From Bog-756 sp963830165 (lineage in GTDB: Bacteria; Actinomycetota; Acidimicrobiia; Acidimicrobiales; RAAP-2): 64,000 nt of DNA. The notes below the pieces were generated by a model. That model did not search any database. It had not been told where the DNA came from and worked only from the letters and a program-made list of their open reading frames with translations. Position numbers and translations under genes: made by a program. The DNA lies in contig CAWHKZ010000008.1 in NCBI GenBank assembly GCA_963830165.1, forward strand, positions 372,001 through 436,000. Direction: 5' to 3'. Of the stretch, positions 51,258 through 60,699 are shown piece by piece (the stretch's first letter is position 1; each line of letters opens with the position of its first letter).

Positions 51258-52151
51258 ATGACCCCGCCCGGCCTTCCCCAACCTCCGCCCACCGGCGCCT
51301 CGGCCCTGCCCTCCGGCACCTACGACGGCGTGGTGGTCCTGGTGACCGGGGGTGGTACCGGCCTGGGCAAGTCGATCGCCACCGAGTTCGGTCGGCTCGG
51401 CGCATCGGTGGCCGTGGTCAGCCGCGACGAGGGCCACCGGTCGGCCGGTGTGGCGTCGGTCGAGGAGGCCGGCGGGCGGGCCGTCGGCGTGCCGTGCGAC
51501 ATCCGGGACGCCGATGCCGTGGCCGCGGCCTTCGACGCCGTCGAAGCGTCGCTCGGGGCGGTCGACCACCTGGTGAACAACGCGGCGGGCAACTTCCCGG
51601 TGCCGGCCGAGGACATGAGCCCGAACGCATGGCGCACCGTGGTCGACATCGTGCTGAACGGCACGTTCCTCTGCTCCCGGGAGTTCGCCCGCCGCGCCAT
51701 CGCGTCGGGCCGGAACGGCTCGATCGTTGACGTCGGCGCCTCCTACGCCTGGACCGGGGGGCCCGGGTTCGCCCACTCGGCGGCGGCCAAGGCCGGCGTC
51801 AAGAACATGGTCGAGACACTGTCCGTCGAGTGGGCGCCCTACGGCATCCGCGTCAACGGACTCGTGCCGGGCCTCATGCCCCACGAGGACGAGGTGGCTG
51901 CCATCGCCGCCGTGCCCGGGAAGTACGAGGGCCAGGACGACCGTGTGCCCGCGGGCCGGGTCGGGTACCCGCGCGAGCTGGCCTGGGCCGCCACCTATCT
52001 GTGCTCCCCCTACGCCTCCTACATCTCGGGCCACTCCCTGGTGGTCGACGGCGCCAACTGGCAGCGGCGCCACACCGTCCAGCCCGCCTTCACCCCGATC
52101 CGCGAGCAGCTGGGCCGCGGCCCGTTCGGCGAGCCGGTCCCCGGCCGATGA
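51258..52151 (+). CDS. SDR-family oxidoreductase, 2,4-dienoyl-CoA reductase-like
   Basis: A 297-residue Rossmann protein. TGGGTGLGK (NAD(P) loop), DHLVNNAAGNF and GIRVNGLVPG are SDR landmarks. The catalytic YxxxK is replaced by a SAAAK-type segment (FAHSAAAKAGVKNMVETLSV), as in 2,4-dienoyl-CoA reductases, in which the usual Tyr is displaced. Those enzymes reduce dienoyl-CoAs in unsaturated fatty acid oxidation. The enoyl-CoA hydratase downstream agrees. TAGGAT at 51244-51249 lies 8 nt before the ATG at 51258, suggesting a near-leaderless mRNA. Confidence 0.8.
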   Translation: MTPPGLPQPPPTGASALPSGTYDGVVVLVTGGGTGLGKSIATEFGRLGASVAVVSRDEGHRSAGVASVEEAGGRAVGVPCDIRDADAVAAAFDAVEASLGAVDHLVNNAAGNFPVPAEDMSPNAWRTVVDIVLNGTFLCSREFARRAIASGRNGSIVDVGASYAWTGGPGFAHSAAAKAGVKNMVETLSVEWAPYGIRVNGLVPGLMPHEDEVAAIAAVPGKYEGQDDRVPAGRVGYPRELAWAATYLCSPYASYISGHSLVVDGANWQRRHTVQPAFTPIREQLGRGPFGEPVPGR

Positions 52152-52154
52152 CGC

Positions 52155-52285
52155 CCGCCGCCCTCACCCGTCCCGTCGCCCTCACCCGTCCCGCCGCCCC
52201 CACCCGTCCCGCCACCCGCACCCGCACCCGCACCAGCACCAGCACCGGCACCTGCACCCGCACCAGTACCAGCACCGGGTGCCGC
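52155..52285. repeat. Intergenic C-rich tandem repeats between SDR and hydratase genes
   Basis: Three copies of an 18-bp unit (GTCCCGTCGCCCTCACCC type) are followed by CACCCG and CACCAG hexamers to about 52280. The run ends shortly before the AAGGAG ribosome site of the hydratase. Noncoding. Confidence 0.85.
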
Positions 52286-52308
52286 ACCGTCGACAAGGAG
52301 TCCGCACC

Positions 52309-53148
52309 ATGACCGACCCCCGGGTCACCAGCGCCACCGACACCCGGCCACCCCTCACCGACGCCGAGCGCGATCTGGTCCGGCTCGAGGTCGACGGGGC
52401 GATCGCCGTCATCACCAACAACCGGCCGGACCGTCACAACGCCATGAGCGACGAGATGGACCGCCGGCTGTGGGAGGTGCTCGCCGAGGTGCACGAGCTC
52501 CCCGGCCTGCGGGCCATCGTGTGGCGCGGCGAAGGCAAGAGCTTCTCGTCGGGACGGGACACCGGGCAGATCGGCCGGCGCGTCGAGGACATCTCGGACC
52601 TCGAGTTCATCGAGCGGGGCCACCGTCCCACGCAGATGTTCCTGACCATGCCCTGCCCGATCATCTGCGCCCTCAAGGGGTGGGTCATCGGCGGGGCGTT
52701 CGAGCGGGCGCTCCTCTGCGACATCCGGGTGGCCGCCGTGGGTACCCGGATGATGCTGCCCGAGGTCGTCCACGGCGTGATCCCCGACTCGGGCGGCGTC
52801 GCCCGACTGTTCCAGATGGCCGGTCACGGTGTGGCCGCCGACCTGGCCCTCACCGGCCGGGTCATGACGGCGGAGGAGGCCTTCGGCCACGGCGTGGTGA
52901 GCCGGCTGGTGGCCGACGAGGCCGAGCTCGACGAGGTCACGATGGCGATGGCCGAGACGATCGCCGCGGCGCCCGCCTTCACCGTCAAGATGGCGCGGCG
53001 CACGATCTCGAGCCTCGGCACCGACGAGGTCCAGCGGTCCATCGCCGAGGAGGCGGTGGCCCAGTCCATGGTGTTCGCATCCTCGGACTACACCGAGATG
53101 AAGGCGGCCCGCGCCGAGGACCGGGTCCCCCACTACCGCCGGCGCTGA
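52309..53148 (+). CDS. Enoyl-CoA hydratase/isomerase family protein
   Basis: A 279-residue crotonase-fold protein. NNRPDRHNAMSDEMDRRLWE, the first oxyanion loop SFSSGRDTGQIGR and the second (VIGGAFERALLCDIRVAA) are visible, with VVHGVIPDSGGVARLFQMAG after. The Ala/Phe pattern and FERAL replace the typical GGG/A of fatty-acid hydratases, so another acyl-CoA isomerase, hydratase or ring-cleavage reaction is possible. AAGGAG 8 nt before the ATG sets the start. Probably in an operon with the SDR upstream and the AKR downstream. Confidence 0.82.
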   Translation: MTDPRVTSATDTRPPLTDAERDLVRLEVDGAIAVITNNRPDRHNAMSDEMDRRLWEVLAEVHELPGLRAIVWRGEGKSFSSGRDTGQIGRRVEDISDLEFIERGHRPTQMFLTMPCPIICALKGWVIGGAFERALLCDIRVAAVGTRMMLPEVVHGVIPDSGGVARLFQMAGHGVAADLALTGRVMTAEEAFGHGVVSRLVADEAELDEVTMAMAETIAAAPAFTVKMARRTISSLGTDEVQRSIAEEAVAQSMVFASSDYTEMKAARAEDRVPHYRRR

Positions 53149-53291
53149 CCCCGGTTCCCACCGGATCGGGAGGTTCGGGGAGCGGCCCCCTCCGGGTAGA
53201 ACGGAGGAGGCTCATATGGCGCGACGCCAGGTGGACGCCGGACGCCGCACCCCGGAACCAGCACCCAACCGGCACATCCCAAGGAGTTCCC

Positions 53292-54188
53292 ATGACCGAC
53301 ACCCTCCGCACCCCAAAGCCCGTACGCTCGAGCGGCACGTACACCTTCGGCGCCGACCGACCGGGGGCCACCACCGTCCACCGCCTCGGCTACGGCGCCA
53401 TGCAGATCACCGGTCCCGGCGTCTGGGATGAGCCGGCCGACCCGGCCGAGTGCATCGCCGTCCTGCGGCGGGCCGTCGACATGGGCGTCGACCTCATCGA
53501 CACCGCCGACTCCTACGGGCCCGAGGTCAGTGAGCGCCTGATCCACCAGGCGCTCCATCCCTACCCGGACGGGCTCGTCATCGCCACCAAGGCCGGGCTG
53601 ACGCGGCAGGGTCCCGGCATCTGGACGCCGGTGGGCCGTGCCGAGTACCTGCGCCAGGAGTGCGAGCTCAGCCTGCGCCGGCTGGGACTCGAGCGCATCG
53701 ACCTCTTCCAGCTGCACCGGATCGATCCGAAGGTGCCGGCCGACGAGCAGTTCGGACTCCTGGCCGAGCTGATCTCCGAGGGCAAGGTCGCCCACGTCGG
53801 CCTCTCCCAGGTCACGATCGACGAGATCGAGGCAGCCCGCAAGGTCGTCCCCGTGGTGTCGGTCCAGAACCTGTTCAACCTGACCGACCGGACGTCGGCC
53901 GGCGTGCTCGACCACTGCGAGGCCGAGGGCATCGGGTTCATCCCGTGGTTCCCCGTGGCGTCGGGCCAGCTGACCGGCCCGGACACCGCCATGGGTGCAG
54001 TCGTCGCGGAAACGGGGGCGACCCCGACCCAGGTGGCCCTGGCCTGGTTGCTGCACCGCTCCCCCGTCATGCTCCCCATCCCGGGGACCAAGTCGGTCGC
54101 CCACGTCGAGGAGAACTGCGAGTCGGCGACGTTGCAGCTCACCGGTGACCAGATGGCCGCCCTCAACGCCATCCACGAGGCGAGCTGA
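53292..54188 (+). CDS. Aldo/keto reductase
   Basis: A 298-residue TIM-barrel oxidoreductase. The AKR tetrad is visible: DTADSYG (Asp and Tyr), ATKAG (Lys) and LFQLHRID (His). Other landmarks are GYGAMQITGPGVWDEP, LSLRRLGLERIDLFQ and PIPGTKSVAHVEENC near the C-terminus. NADPH-dependent reduction of aldehydes or ketones is expected; substrate unknown. AAGGAG 6 nt before the ATG at 53292. It follows the hydratase by 143 nt on the same strand and converges with the second P450. Confidence 0.87.
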   Translation: MTDTLRTPKPVRSSGTYTFGADRPGATTVHRLGYGAMQITGPGVWDEPADPAECIAVLRRAVDMGVDLIDTADSYGPEVSERLIHQALHPYPDGLVIATKAGLTRQGPGIWTPVGRAEYLRQECELSLRRLGLERIDLFQLHRIDPKVPADEQFGLLAELISEGKVAHVGLSQVTIDEIEAARKVVPVVSVQNLFNLTDRTSAGVLDHCEAEGIGFIPWFPVASGQLTGPDTAMGAVVAETGATPTQVALAWLLHRSPVMLPIPGTKSVAHVEENCESATLQLTGDQMAALNAIHEAS

Positions 54189-54222
54189 GCCCGGGACACT
54201 CGGTCGTCCGGGCTCGGGCCTG

Positions 54223-55462
54223 CTACCGCTGCCCCGAACACCACCGGTGCCGACCTCACGCCGGCGATGACCGGCGACGCGGTCCGTACGACCTCGCCGG
54301 CCGGGGCGATCGAACCGAACCGCTCGAGGAGCTCCTCGAGCAGGATCCGGCCCTCGACGTGGGCCAGGACGGCCCCGATGCAGAAGTGGGCGCCGAAACC
54401 GAAGGCCACGTGCGGGTTCGGGTCCCGGGAGGCGTCGAAGACCGCCGCGGTCGGTCCGAAGACGGCCTCGTCGCGGTTGGCCGACGCGTAGAGCATGAGC
54501 ACCGGTTCGCCCGCGGCGAGCGAGCGGCCACCGAGCTCGACCTCGCCGGTCGTGGTGCGCATGAAGGCGACGACCGGCGTGGTCCAGCGCAGCATCTCCT
54601 CGACGGCGAGGGGTAGGGCCCGGTTGACGCCACCGCTGGACCGTCCGGCCAGCGCCTCCCACTGCCCGGGGTGCTCGGCGAACCCGACCAGACCGCCGGA
54701 CATCATGTTGCGGGTGGTCTCGTTTCCCGCCACCAGCAGCTGGACGAGGAACATCCCGAGCTCGGCGTCGGTGAGGCGATCGCCGTCGACCTCGGCCGCA
54801 CCGAGCTCGCTGATGATGTCGTCCCTCGGCGAGGCGCGACGGTCGGCGGCGGCTTCGAGCAGGTACGTGACCATCTCACCGCTGAGCTGGGCCCGCTCCT
54901 CTTCCGGCCAGTCGGTGGCCCCGGGGATGACGGCCTCCGACCAGCGGAAGAACCGGGGCCACTCGTCCTCGGGTACGCCCAGCAGGTCGCTGATGACCTG
55001 GAGGGGCAGGGGCACGGCCAGCTCCGACACGATGTCGACGGGCGTGCCCGCCTCGATGCGGTCGACCAGGGTCCGGGCCCGCCGACGGATGCCCGGCTCG
55101 AGCGCCCGCATGTAGCTCGGGCGGAATCCGGGCTGGACCAGGGTGCGGTAGCGGGTGTGGTCCGGGGGGTCGGTGTGCATCATGGTCGGCGGCGAGGCGT
55201 ACTCGGCGCCGATCTCGAAGGTCATGATGCCCTTGGACGAACAGAAGGTCTCCGGGTCCCGGGACACCTCGACCACGTCGGCGTGCCGGCTCACCAACCA
55301 GAGCCCGAGCTCGTCGTTGCGGGCCACGGGGGCCTCGGCCCGCAGCCGGGCGTAGAGGGGGAACGGATCGCCCGCGTAGAAGTCCGGGTCGAGGAGCGGT
55401 GCGGTGAGGGCCGTCTCGTCGACGGGCCCCGCGCCGGCCGGCGGCGGGCTGGTGGGTCCCAC
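54223..55462 (-). CDS. Cytochrome P450 (second copy), probable frameshift at the 3' end
   Basis: A ~413-residue P450. TDPPDHTRYRTLVQPGFRPS, AGNETTRNMMSGG (I helix), the ExxR region and the heme loop GFGAHFCIGAVLAHVEG are present. It is less CYP125-like than the gene at 8103. The continuous frame has no stop until 53561, inside the opposing aldo/keto reductase, giving an unlikely 265-residue tail. Removing one G from the GGGG at 54232-54235 ends the protein VVFGQR at a TAG at 54223, a normal P450 terminus. Start: GTG 55462 is plausible; a strong GGGAGGGAG with ATG at 55563 lies upstream in another frame, so the 5' end may also contain an indel. Confidence 0.75.
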
Positions 55463-55828
55463 GGTCAGCCGCGGGCGCCGGGCGCGGGCGACGTGCAGTC
55501 CCGGGACCCGCCCAGGACCTCGTGGTGCCTTCCGGCGGTGTCGTCCACGTCGGGACTGGTCATACGGGCTCCCTCCCGACGCCTGAGGAGGCGCCGTCTC
55601 GTCCACTCCGACCTACCGTGACGCGTGGCGGTCGGTCGATCCGCATCGGCGCACGGCCGGAGCGTTTCATCGTGCGCGGAACGTTAGCATCGGCCTCCTC
55701 CCGCGCACGGCGCCACCCGTCGGTCGTGCCACGACCCGGCCGGGCTCTCCGCCTCCGGCCCCACCTATGCTGACCGGATCGCCCGACCCCGATCACTCGC
55801 AGCCATCGCCGTCGCTGCCCTCGGGCTC
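55463..55828. other. Region between the P450 and GH5 genes
   Basis: This 366-bp stretch separates divergent genes. A strong ribosome-site-plus-ATG (55563, minus strand) opens a 32-codon frame in front of the P450. On the plus strand, 55767-55828 is probably the signal-peptide coding part of the GH5 gene, out of frame by one base. An A+T-richer patch near 55669-55690 (TAACGT on the minus strand) may hold the P450 promoter. Confidence 0.45.
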
Positions 55829-56971
55829 GTGGCGTCGGCGTGCGCCTCCGGCATCCCCATGCAGGCCTCGCCCACGCCCGGCCGACCACCCGTCCCCCGG
55901 GTGTCCGGCGACCAGCTCGTCGGCGCCGACGACCAGCCGCTCCGGCTCCTGGGCGTCGACGCGTCCGGGACCGAGGACGCCTGCATCGAGGGGAAGGGCT
56001 TCTCGTGGGGTGCCCTCGACGCCGCCGAGGCCGACGGCATCGCGTCATGGCACGCCAACGCGGTCCGGGTCCCCCTCAACGAGGACTGCTGGCTCGGCAT
56101 CAACGGAGTGCCGGCGGAGTACTCGGGGGCCGCGTACCGGTCGGCAGTGGCCGGGTGGGTCGCCAGCCTCAACGCGGCCGGACTCGTGGCCATCCTCGAC
56201 CTCCACTGGTCGGCGCCCGGGTCGATCCCGGCCACGAGGCAGTGGCCGATGGCGGATGCCGACCACTCGGTCCTGTTCTGGACCCAGGTGGCGACCGCAT
56301 TCCGATCCGACCCGTCGGTGATGTTCGATCTGTACAACGAGCCGTACCTCGGCGGGCTGCACCCCACGGCGGCCGACTGGTCCTGCTGGCTCCACGGCTG
56401 CACCAGCCCGGCCTCCGACTGCGACGCCGACCGCCCCTCCTGCACGAGGACACATTCGTTCGCGGTGGCGGGCATGCAGGAGCTCCTCGACGCGGTGCGC
56501 CGGACCGGAGCCCGCCAGCCGGTCATGGTCGGTGGCCTCAACTGGGCCGGCGACCCCTGCGGCGTGCACGACGCCGGTGGCGACGCGGGATCCTGTGCGT
56601 GGCTGGCCTACGAACCGCAGGATCCCGACCACCAACTCGTGGCCAGCTTCCACACCTACAACTGGACGGCGTGCGCCACGGCGACCTGCTGGAACTCGAG
56701 CGTCGCACCCGTCGCCGCCAAGGTCCCCGTCGTGACCGGTGAGCTCGGCGAGCGCGACTGCTCGGACAGGTATGTCGACGAGTACATGGCGTGGGCCGAC
56801 GCGCACGGCATCTCCTACCTGGCCTGGTCGTGGGAGCTCGGGAGGGTTCCACAGTCCTGCCGCTCGGCGAACCTCACCCTGCTGTCCGACTGGCCCAGTA
56901 CGCCGAATCCGGCCAATCCGGTGGCCTCCGCGTTCCGGGACCACCTGACCGGACTGACCGTTTCGCGCTGA
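55829..56971 (+). CDS. GH5 glycoside hydrolase lipoprotein, 5' end frameshifted
   Basis: About 380 residues in the open frame from GTG 55829. RLLGVDASGTEDACIEGKG, NAVRVPLNEDCWLGIN, LVAILDLHWSAPG, LYNEPYLGGL (acid/base Glu) and PVVTGELGERDC (nucleophile Glu) define a GH5 beta-glucanase/cellulase-like enzyme. Codons before the GTG read RIARPRSLAAIAVAALGLVA and SAC, a lipoprotein signal with its lipobox, but the only plausible ATG (55767) is one base out of frame. A missing base near 55775 would restore MLT...LVASAC. Five or more disulfide-capable Cys are in the mature part. Probably a surface-anchored glucanase; it converges with the ATP-grasp gene. Confidence 0.8.
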   Translation: MASACASGIPMQASPTPGRPPVPRVSGDQLVGADDQPLRLLGVDASGTEDACIEGKGFSWGALDAAEADGIASWHANAVRVPLNEDCWLGINGVPAEYSGAAYRSAVAGWVASLNAAGLVAILDLHWSAPGSIPATRQWPMADADHSVLFWTQVATAFRSDPSVMFDLYNEPYLGGLHPTAADWSCWLHGCTSPASDCDADRPSCTRTHSFAVAGMQELLDAVRRTGARQPVMVGGLNWAGDPCGVHDAGGDAGSCAWLAYEPQDPDHQLVASFHTYNWTACATATCWNSSVAPVAAKVPVVTGELGERDCSDRYVDEYMAWADAHGISYLAWSWELGRVPQSCRSANLTLLSDWPSTPNPANPVASAFRDHLTGLTVSR

Positions 56972-56991
56972 CCGCCCGCGGGACGCGGTTC

Positions 56992-58099
56992 CTACGTGCG
57001 GCTGGTCAGCTCGCGGCCCAGCTCCCGGGCGACGTACCGCGTGCCCACCCATCCGGCGAAGGGGCGTGCCGCCCGGAGGAACCTCCGCTGCCGGCGCACC
57101 CAGCCCTCGTCGGCCGCGTGGCCCTGGAGCGACGCGGGGAACACGCTGACGATCGTCGACTCGTCCGGCGCGGCCACCTCCCGGTCGATCGGCGTGCCTC
57201 GGAGGTACTCGGCGTACGTGCGGAGGAAGTCCAAGCCGACCGCACGGAAGGAGACGCACGAACCCCACACCCGGGGATTCACGTCATGGATCCAGTACTC
57301 CCCGTCGGCGTCGCGGATGACGTTGACGTTGATCATCCCCTCGATGCCGAACCCGTCGGCCACGGTGTGGCCGATCTCGTCCAGCACGGCGTCGTTCACG
57401 CACCGGATCTCGCTGGCCGGGCCCATGGAGCCCATCCGTTCGAGTGTGTGGTACGTGACGCTAAGCCCCCGACCGCAGTCGGCGACGACGCCGGCGAACT
57501 GGAGGTGGCGACCGTCGACGAACTGTTCGAAGAAGTGCTCGGACGTGTGCCCACCCGCCGCGAAGAGGCGGTCCAGCTCGTCTCGGTTGGCGATCACCCG
57601 CACGCCGTCACCCGAGCTCCCCCGTCGGACCTTGTGCACCACGGGTAGGCCGAGTTCGGCGATGACCTCGCACGCCTTCACCTCCGGATCGGTGAGGAGC
57701 TTCGGCGAGCGGAGACCGCGTCGCCTCACCTCCTCCGACACGAACGGCTTGTCGACGACGGCGGCCCGCCGCTCCCAACCTGCCAGCCGGGGGTTGTCGG
57801 CCAGGTGCCGGAGCCCCTCGACCGTGTCGACCAGGAGCGAGTCGATGGTCTGGATGTCGACGATGTTCTCGTCCTCGAGCAGCGGCGCGATGGCGTGCAG
57901 GTCGTCCGGGGACGTCAGCCGGATCGTGCGGTCGAAGCAGAGCGAGCTCGCCCCACGCCTGACCGGGGTCAGGCTGATCCGGACCGTCCGGAAGCCGGCC
58001 TTCCTCAACCCGGCCGCGATACTGGAAGAAGCAGTCCCATCCGTTCTCGTCCACGAAGAGCACCGTCGGTGCTCCCAGCGGTCGCGCCCACCACGTCAT
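56992..58099 (-). CDS. ATP-grasp enzyme, apparent one-base frameshift near the N-terminus
   Basis: A ~369-residue ATP-grasp protein. The first 25 residues (MTWWARPLGAPTVLFVDENG, WDCFFQY) are in one frame from the ATG at 58099 with GGGGAG upstream. Near 58012-58024 the sequence shifts and continues LRKAGFRTVRISLTPVRRGA. ATP-grasp core motifs follow: LPVVHKVRRGSSGDGVRVIA, FFEQFVDGRHLQFAGVVADC and EYWIHDVNPRVWGSCVSFR (metal-binding Glu/Asn region). These enzymes form C-N bonds through acyl-phosphates; the acceptor is unknown. The total of 1108 nt is 369 codons plus one, implying an extra base. It has a near-consensus promoter. Confidence 0.78.
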
Positions 58100-58119
58100 C
58101 GGGTCTCCCCTGCCATCGC

Positions 58120-58148
58120 CATATACGGAATCCTCGGCATCTTGTCAA
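58120..58148 (-). promoter_or_regulatory. Near-consensus promoter of the ATP-grasp gene
   Basis: TTGACA (58148-58143) with an exact 17-nt spacer and TATATG (58125-58120) on the minus strand, 20 nt before the ATG at 58099. It lies in one of the few A+T-rich patches of the region. This is the best housekeeping-type promoter in the window. Confidence 0.65.
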
Positions 58149-58441
58149 CGAGACCTGAGTTCGACCCGTGTCGGTCGTCCACCCCGGAGGAGCGGATGAC
58201 CGGACGCAAGCTACTACGGCGCAGGGTCGGGGCATGCCGGAGGGGGCACCGCCCGTGTCTGCCGCCGCGGCTCCGTACCTGCTCCGGGGAGGTGTCAGGC
58301 GGGGGCACACCCCTTGCATCGACGGGTCCCCGGTGGGGCTACCGATAGGATCTCGCCACCAGTGGCCCCGACGCCGGGCTGCGCACGGGGCCCGCCTGTG
58401 CGGCCCGGGCGCTACCGGTCGATCACCGCAGAAGGGACGAG
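58149..58441. other. 293-bp intergenic region before the polytopic membrane gene
   Basis: G+C-rich and noncoding. TAGGAT at 58346-58351 fits a plus-strand -10, without a clear -35. Short self-complementary GGTGT/ACACC and GGTCCCC/GGGGC stretches are present. Nothing else is recognised. Confidence 0.35.
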
Positions 58442-60677
58442 ATGCCACCCAGTACCGTCGAGGCAGTCGACCCTCCCCTCGAAGGCACGCCCGACCCGGC
58501 CCCGTCGACCACCGGCGTCGCGGCGTCGCTGCTCTTCGGCTCCCTGTCGCTGCTCCTGCTCGTCGTCGTCGTGCTCTCGAAGCTCTTCGGAGCCGACCTC
58601 TCGACCGAGGCGGCCGTCATCCTGTTCGGCTTCTTCGGGCTCGGATCCGCTCCGCTCCAGGTGCTGGCGCCCGTCGACGGGGCCAAGTTCTTTGCCGCCG
58701 CGGTCGGACTGGGCGTCGGTGTCGTCCTGTTGACCGGCTTCGCCCTCGTCGAGCTCCACGGATGGAGCCTCGGGACACCGGTGTTCGTCGTCCTCGCCGT
58801 GGCCGCGGCCGCACTGCACGTTCTCGGCGTGAAGCGGAGCCTCGAGCGGATCACCCTGCCGTCGGCGCGGGCCGTCGTCGATCGGCTCGGGCTGGACACG
58901 GGGATGTCCCAGGCCGTCGTGATCCTCAGTCTAGGTGGTGCCGCGGTCTCGGTCGGAGCCGCGGTCGCCGACGTCCACCTGATCCCCCGACCGGGCGGCT
59001 TGCCGACGTCGATCACCCCGGTGTTCTTCGTCGGCGTCGTCGCCCTGCTGGTGGGGCTGTTCCTGTCCTGGCGATACCGACCCGGCCTGTTGGCCCTTCC
59101 CGTCGTCGTCCTGGCCCTGGTGCTCACCGGGGTCCCGTCCGTCGTCTACGACCTGCCCCGCTACGACTGGACCCAGTCGCACATCGGGTTGACCCTGTAC
59201 TTCCTGCAGCACGGCTCGGCCAACAGTCGGCTCAGCGTGTACCGGGCCTGGCCCGGATTCTTCGCCGGGATCGCCTGGCTGCTCCACGCCGGAGGTGTGT
59301 CCGACGTGGAGGGACTCGCCCGGTGGTGGTCACCGGTGGCCGACGTCACCGGGGCAGGCATCGTCGTCTACCTCGCCCGTGCCTTCGGCGCCACGAGACG
59401 CAACTCGTGGCTGGCGGCCTTCCTGTTCGTCGCCGGCAACACCATCGGCCAGGACTATTACTCGCCGCAGGCCGCGAGCTACGTCGGCTATCTCGCCCTC
59501 CTGGCTGCCGTCGTCCGCCCCGTGTACGCGGCCGACGCCGATCCGTACGGCCCGTCGGCGATCGTGGGCCCGCGCCCACGCCGTACCCGGTCGGCCGGGC
59601 CGACCGACTGGGCCGTCCTGGTGATCCTGTCCCTGGCCCTCGCGGTCTCGCATCCGCTCACACCGTTCGTGACCGCGGGGATCGTCGTCCTGCTGGCATT
59701 CTTCGGCGTCCTCTCCTCCCGGTGGATGGCCCTCGCCCCGGTGGTGCCCGCCGTGCTGTGGGCCGCGCTGCACGGTTCGGTGGTGGCCAAGTACTTCAAC
59801 ATCGACCAGGTCGGCAACGTGGGCGCGAACCTGCAGTCGCCCAGCAGCTCCTACCACTACCACTACACCGTCTACGCCCACGTCGGCATCGTGGGCCAGG
59901 CCCTGGCGCCGATGATCGTGGGCCTGATGGCCCTCGTGGCGCTCGTGGCCACGCGCGACCGGCGCTCGTGGGCCCTCGCCACGTGCGCCGCTTCGTGCGC
60001 CATGCTGCTCGTCGCCGTGCACTACGGCAACGAGGACATCTTCCGGACCACGCTCTTCGCCCTGCCACTGCTCGCCGTCCTCGCCTGCCGGTTCGACTGG
60101 GCGACGACCAGGCTCCGCTCCGTCGTGATCGCGGGGATGCTGCCCCTCATCACCGCGGCCTACCTCGTCGGCGACACCGGGTTCGACTACATCTACGTGG
60201 TCCGTCCCACCGATCTGCGGACGATCGAGACCTTCGAGCGGACGGCCCCACCCTTCGCCACGCTGATCTCCGTCAGTGACGAGGCCTACACACCCATCGA
60301 CTCGTCGCCCCGCTACACCTTGTTCGACCAGCAGTTCTACAACATCCCGATCCACGAGGAACAGGGCGCCGCCTCCATGCAGACCGAGGCCGACCGGTTG
60401 ACCGCCTCCGTGGGGGCGTCCATCCGCAGCACCTACCGGGACCACGGGACGCTCCAGCACGTCTACCTCGTGACGCTCCAGCAGGCAGCGGCCGAATGGG
60501 CCGAAGGTGGCGTGCTCACGCTCGCCCAGTACGCGCGAGTTCGCGGCGGCCATCGCGGTGTCGCCGGAATGGCAGGTGGTACAGCACACGTCGACGTCGA
60601 CCCTGTTCCGGTTCCGCAGCGCCTACGTCCTCGCCGACCGTCACCCCGCCGACGGGCTCGCCCCGGCCGGCACCTGA
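58442..60677 (+). CDS. Large polytopic membrane protein (GT-C-like), C-terminal frameshift
   Basis: About 745 residues with roughly a dozen membrane helices (LLFGSLSLLLLVVVVLSKLF; PVFFVGVVALLVGLFLSW; AVLVILSLALAVSHPLT; LAPMIVGLMALVALVATRD). An extracytoplasmic segment has YDLPRYDWTQSHIGLTLYFL and QDYYSPQAASYVGYLALL, resembling lipid-linked-sugar transferases of the GT-C type. The continuous frame runs to 61225 over the opposing epimerase. Near 60528-60542 the sequence shifts to EFAAAIAVSPEWQVVQHTST and ends at a TGA at 60677. The total of 2236 nt is 745 codons plus one, implying an extra base. A GT-C assignment is tentative. AAGGGACGAG precedes the ATG. Confidence 0.7.
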
Positions 60678-60699
60678 GCACCGAGTCCACGGAGCAGGA

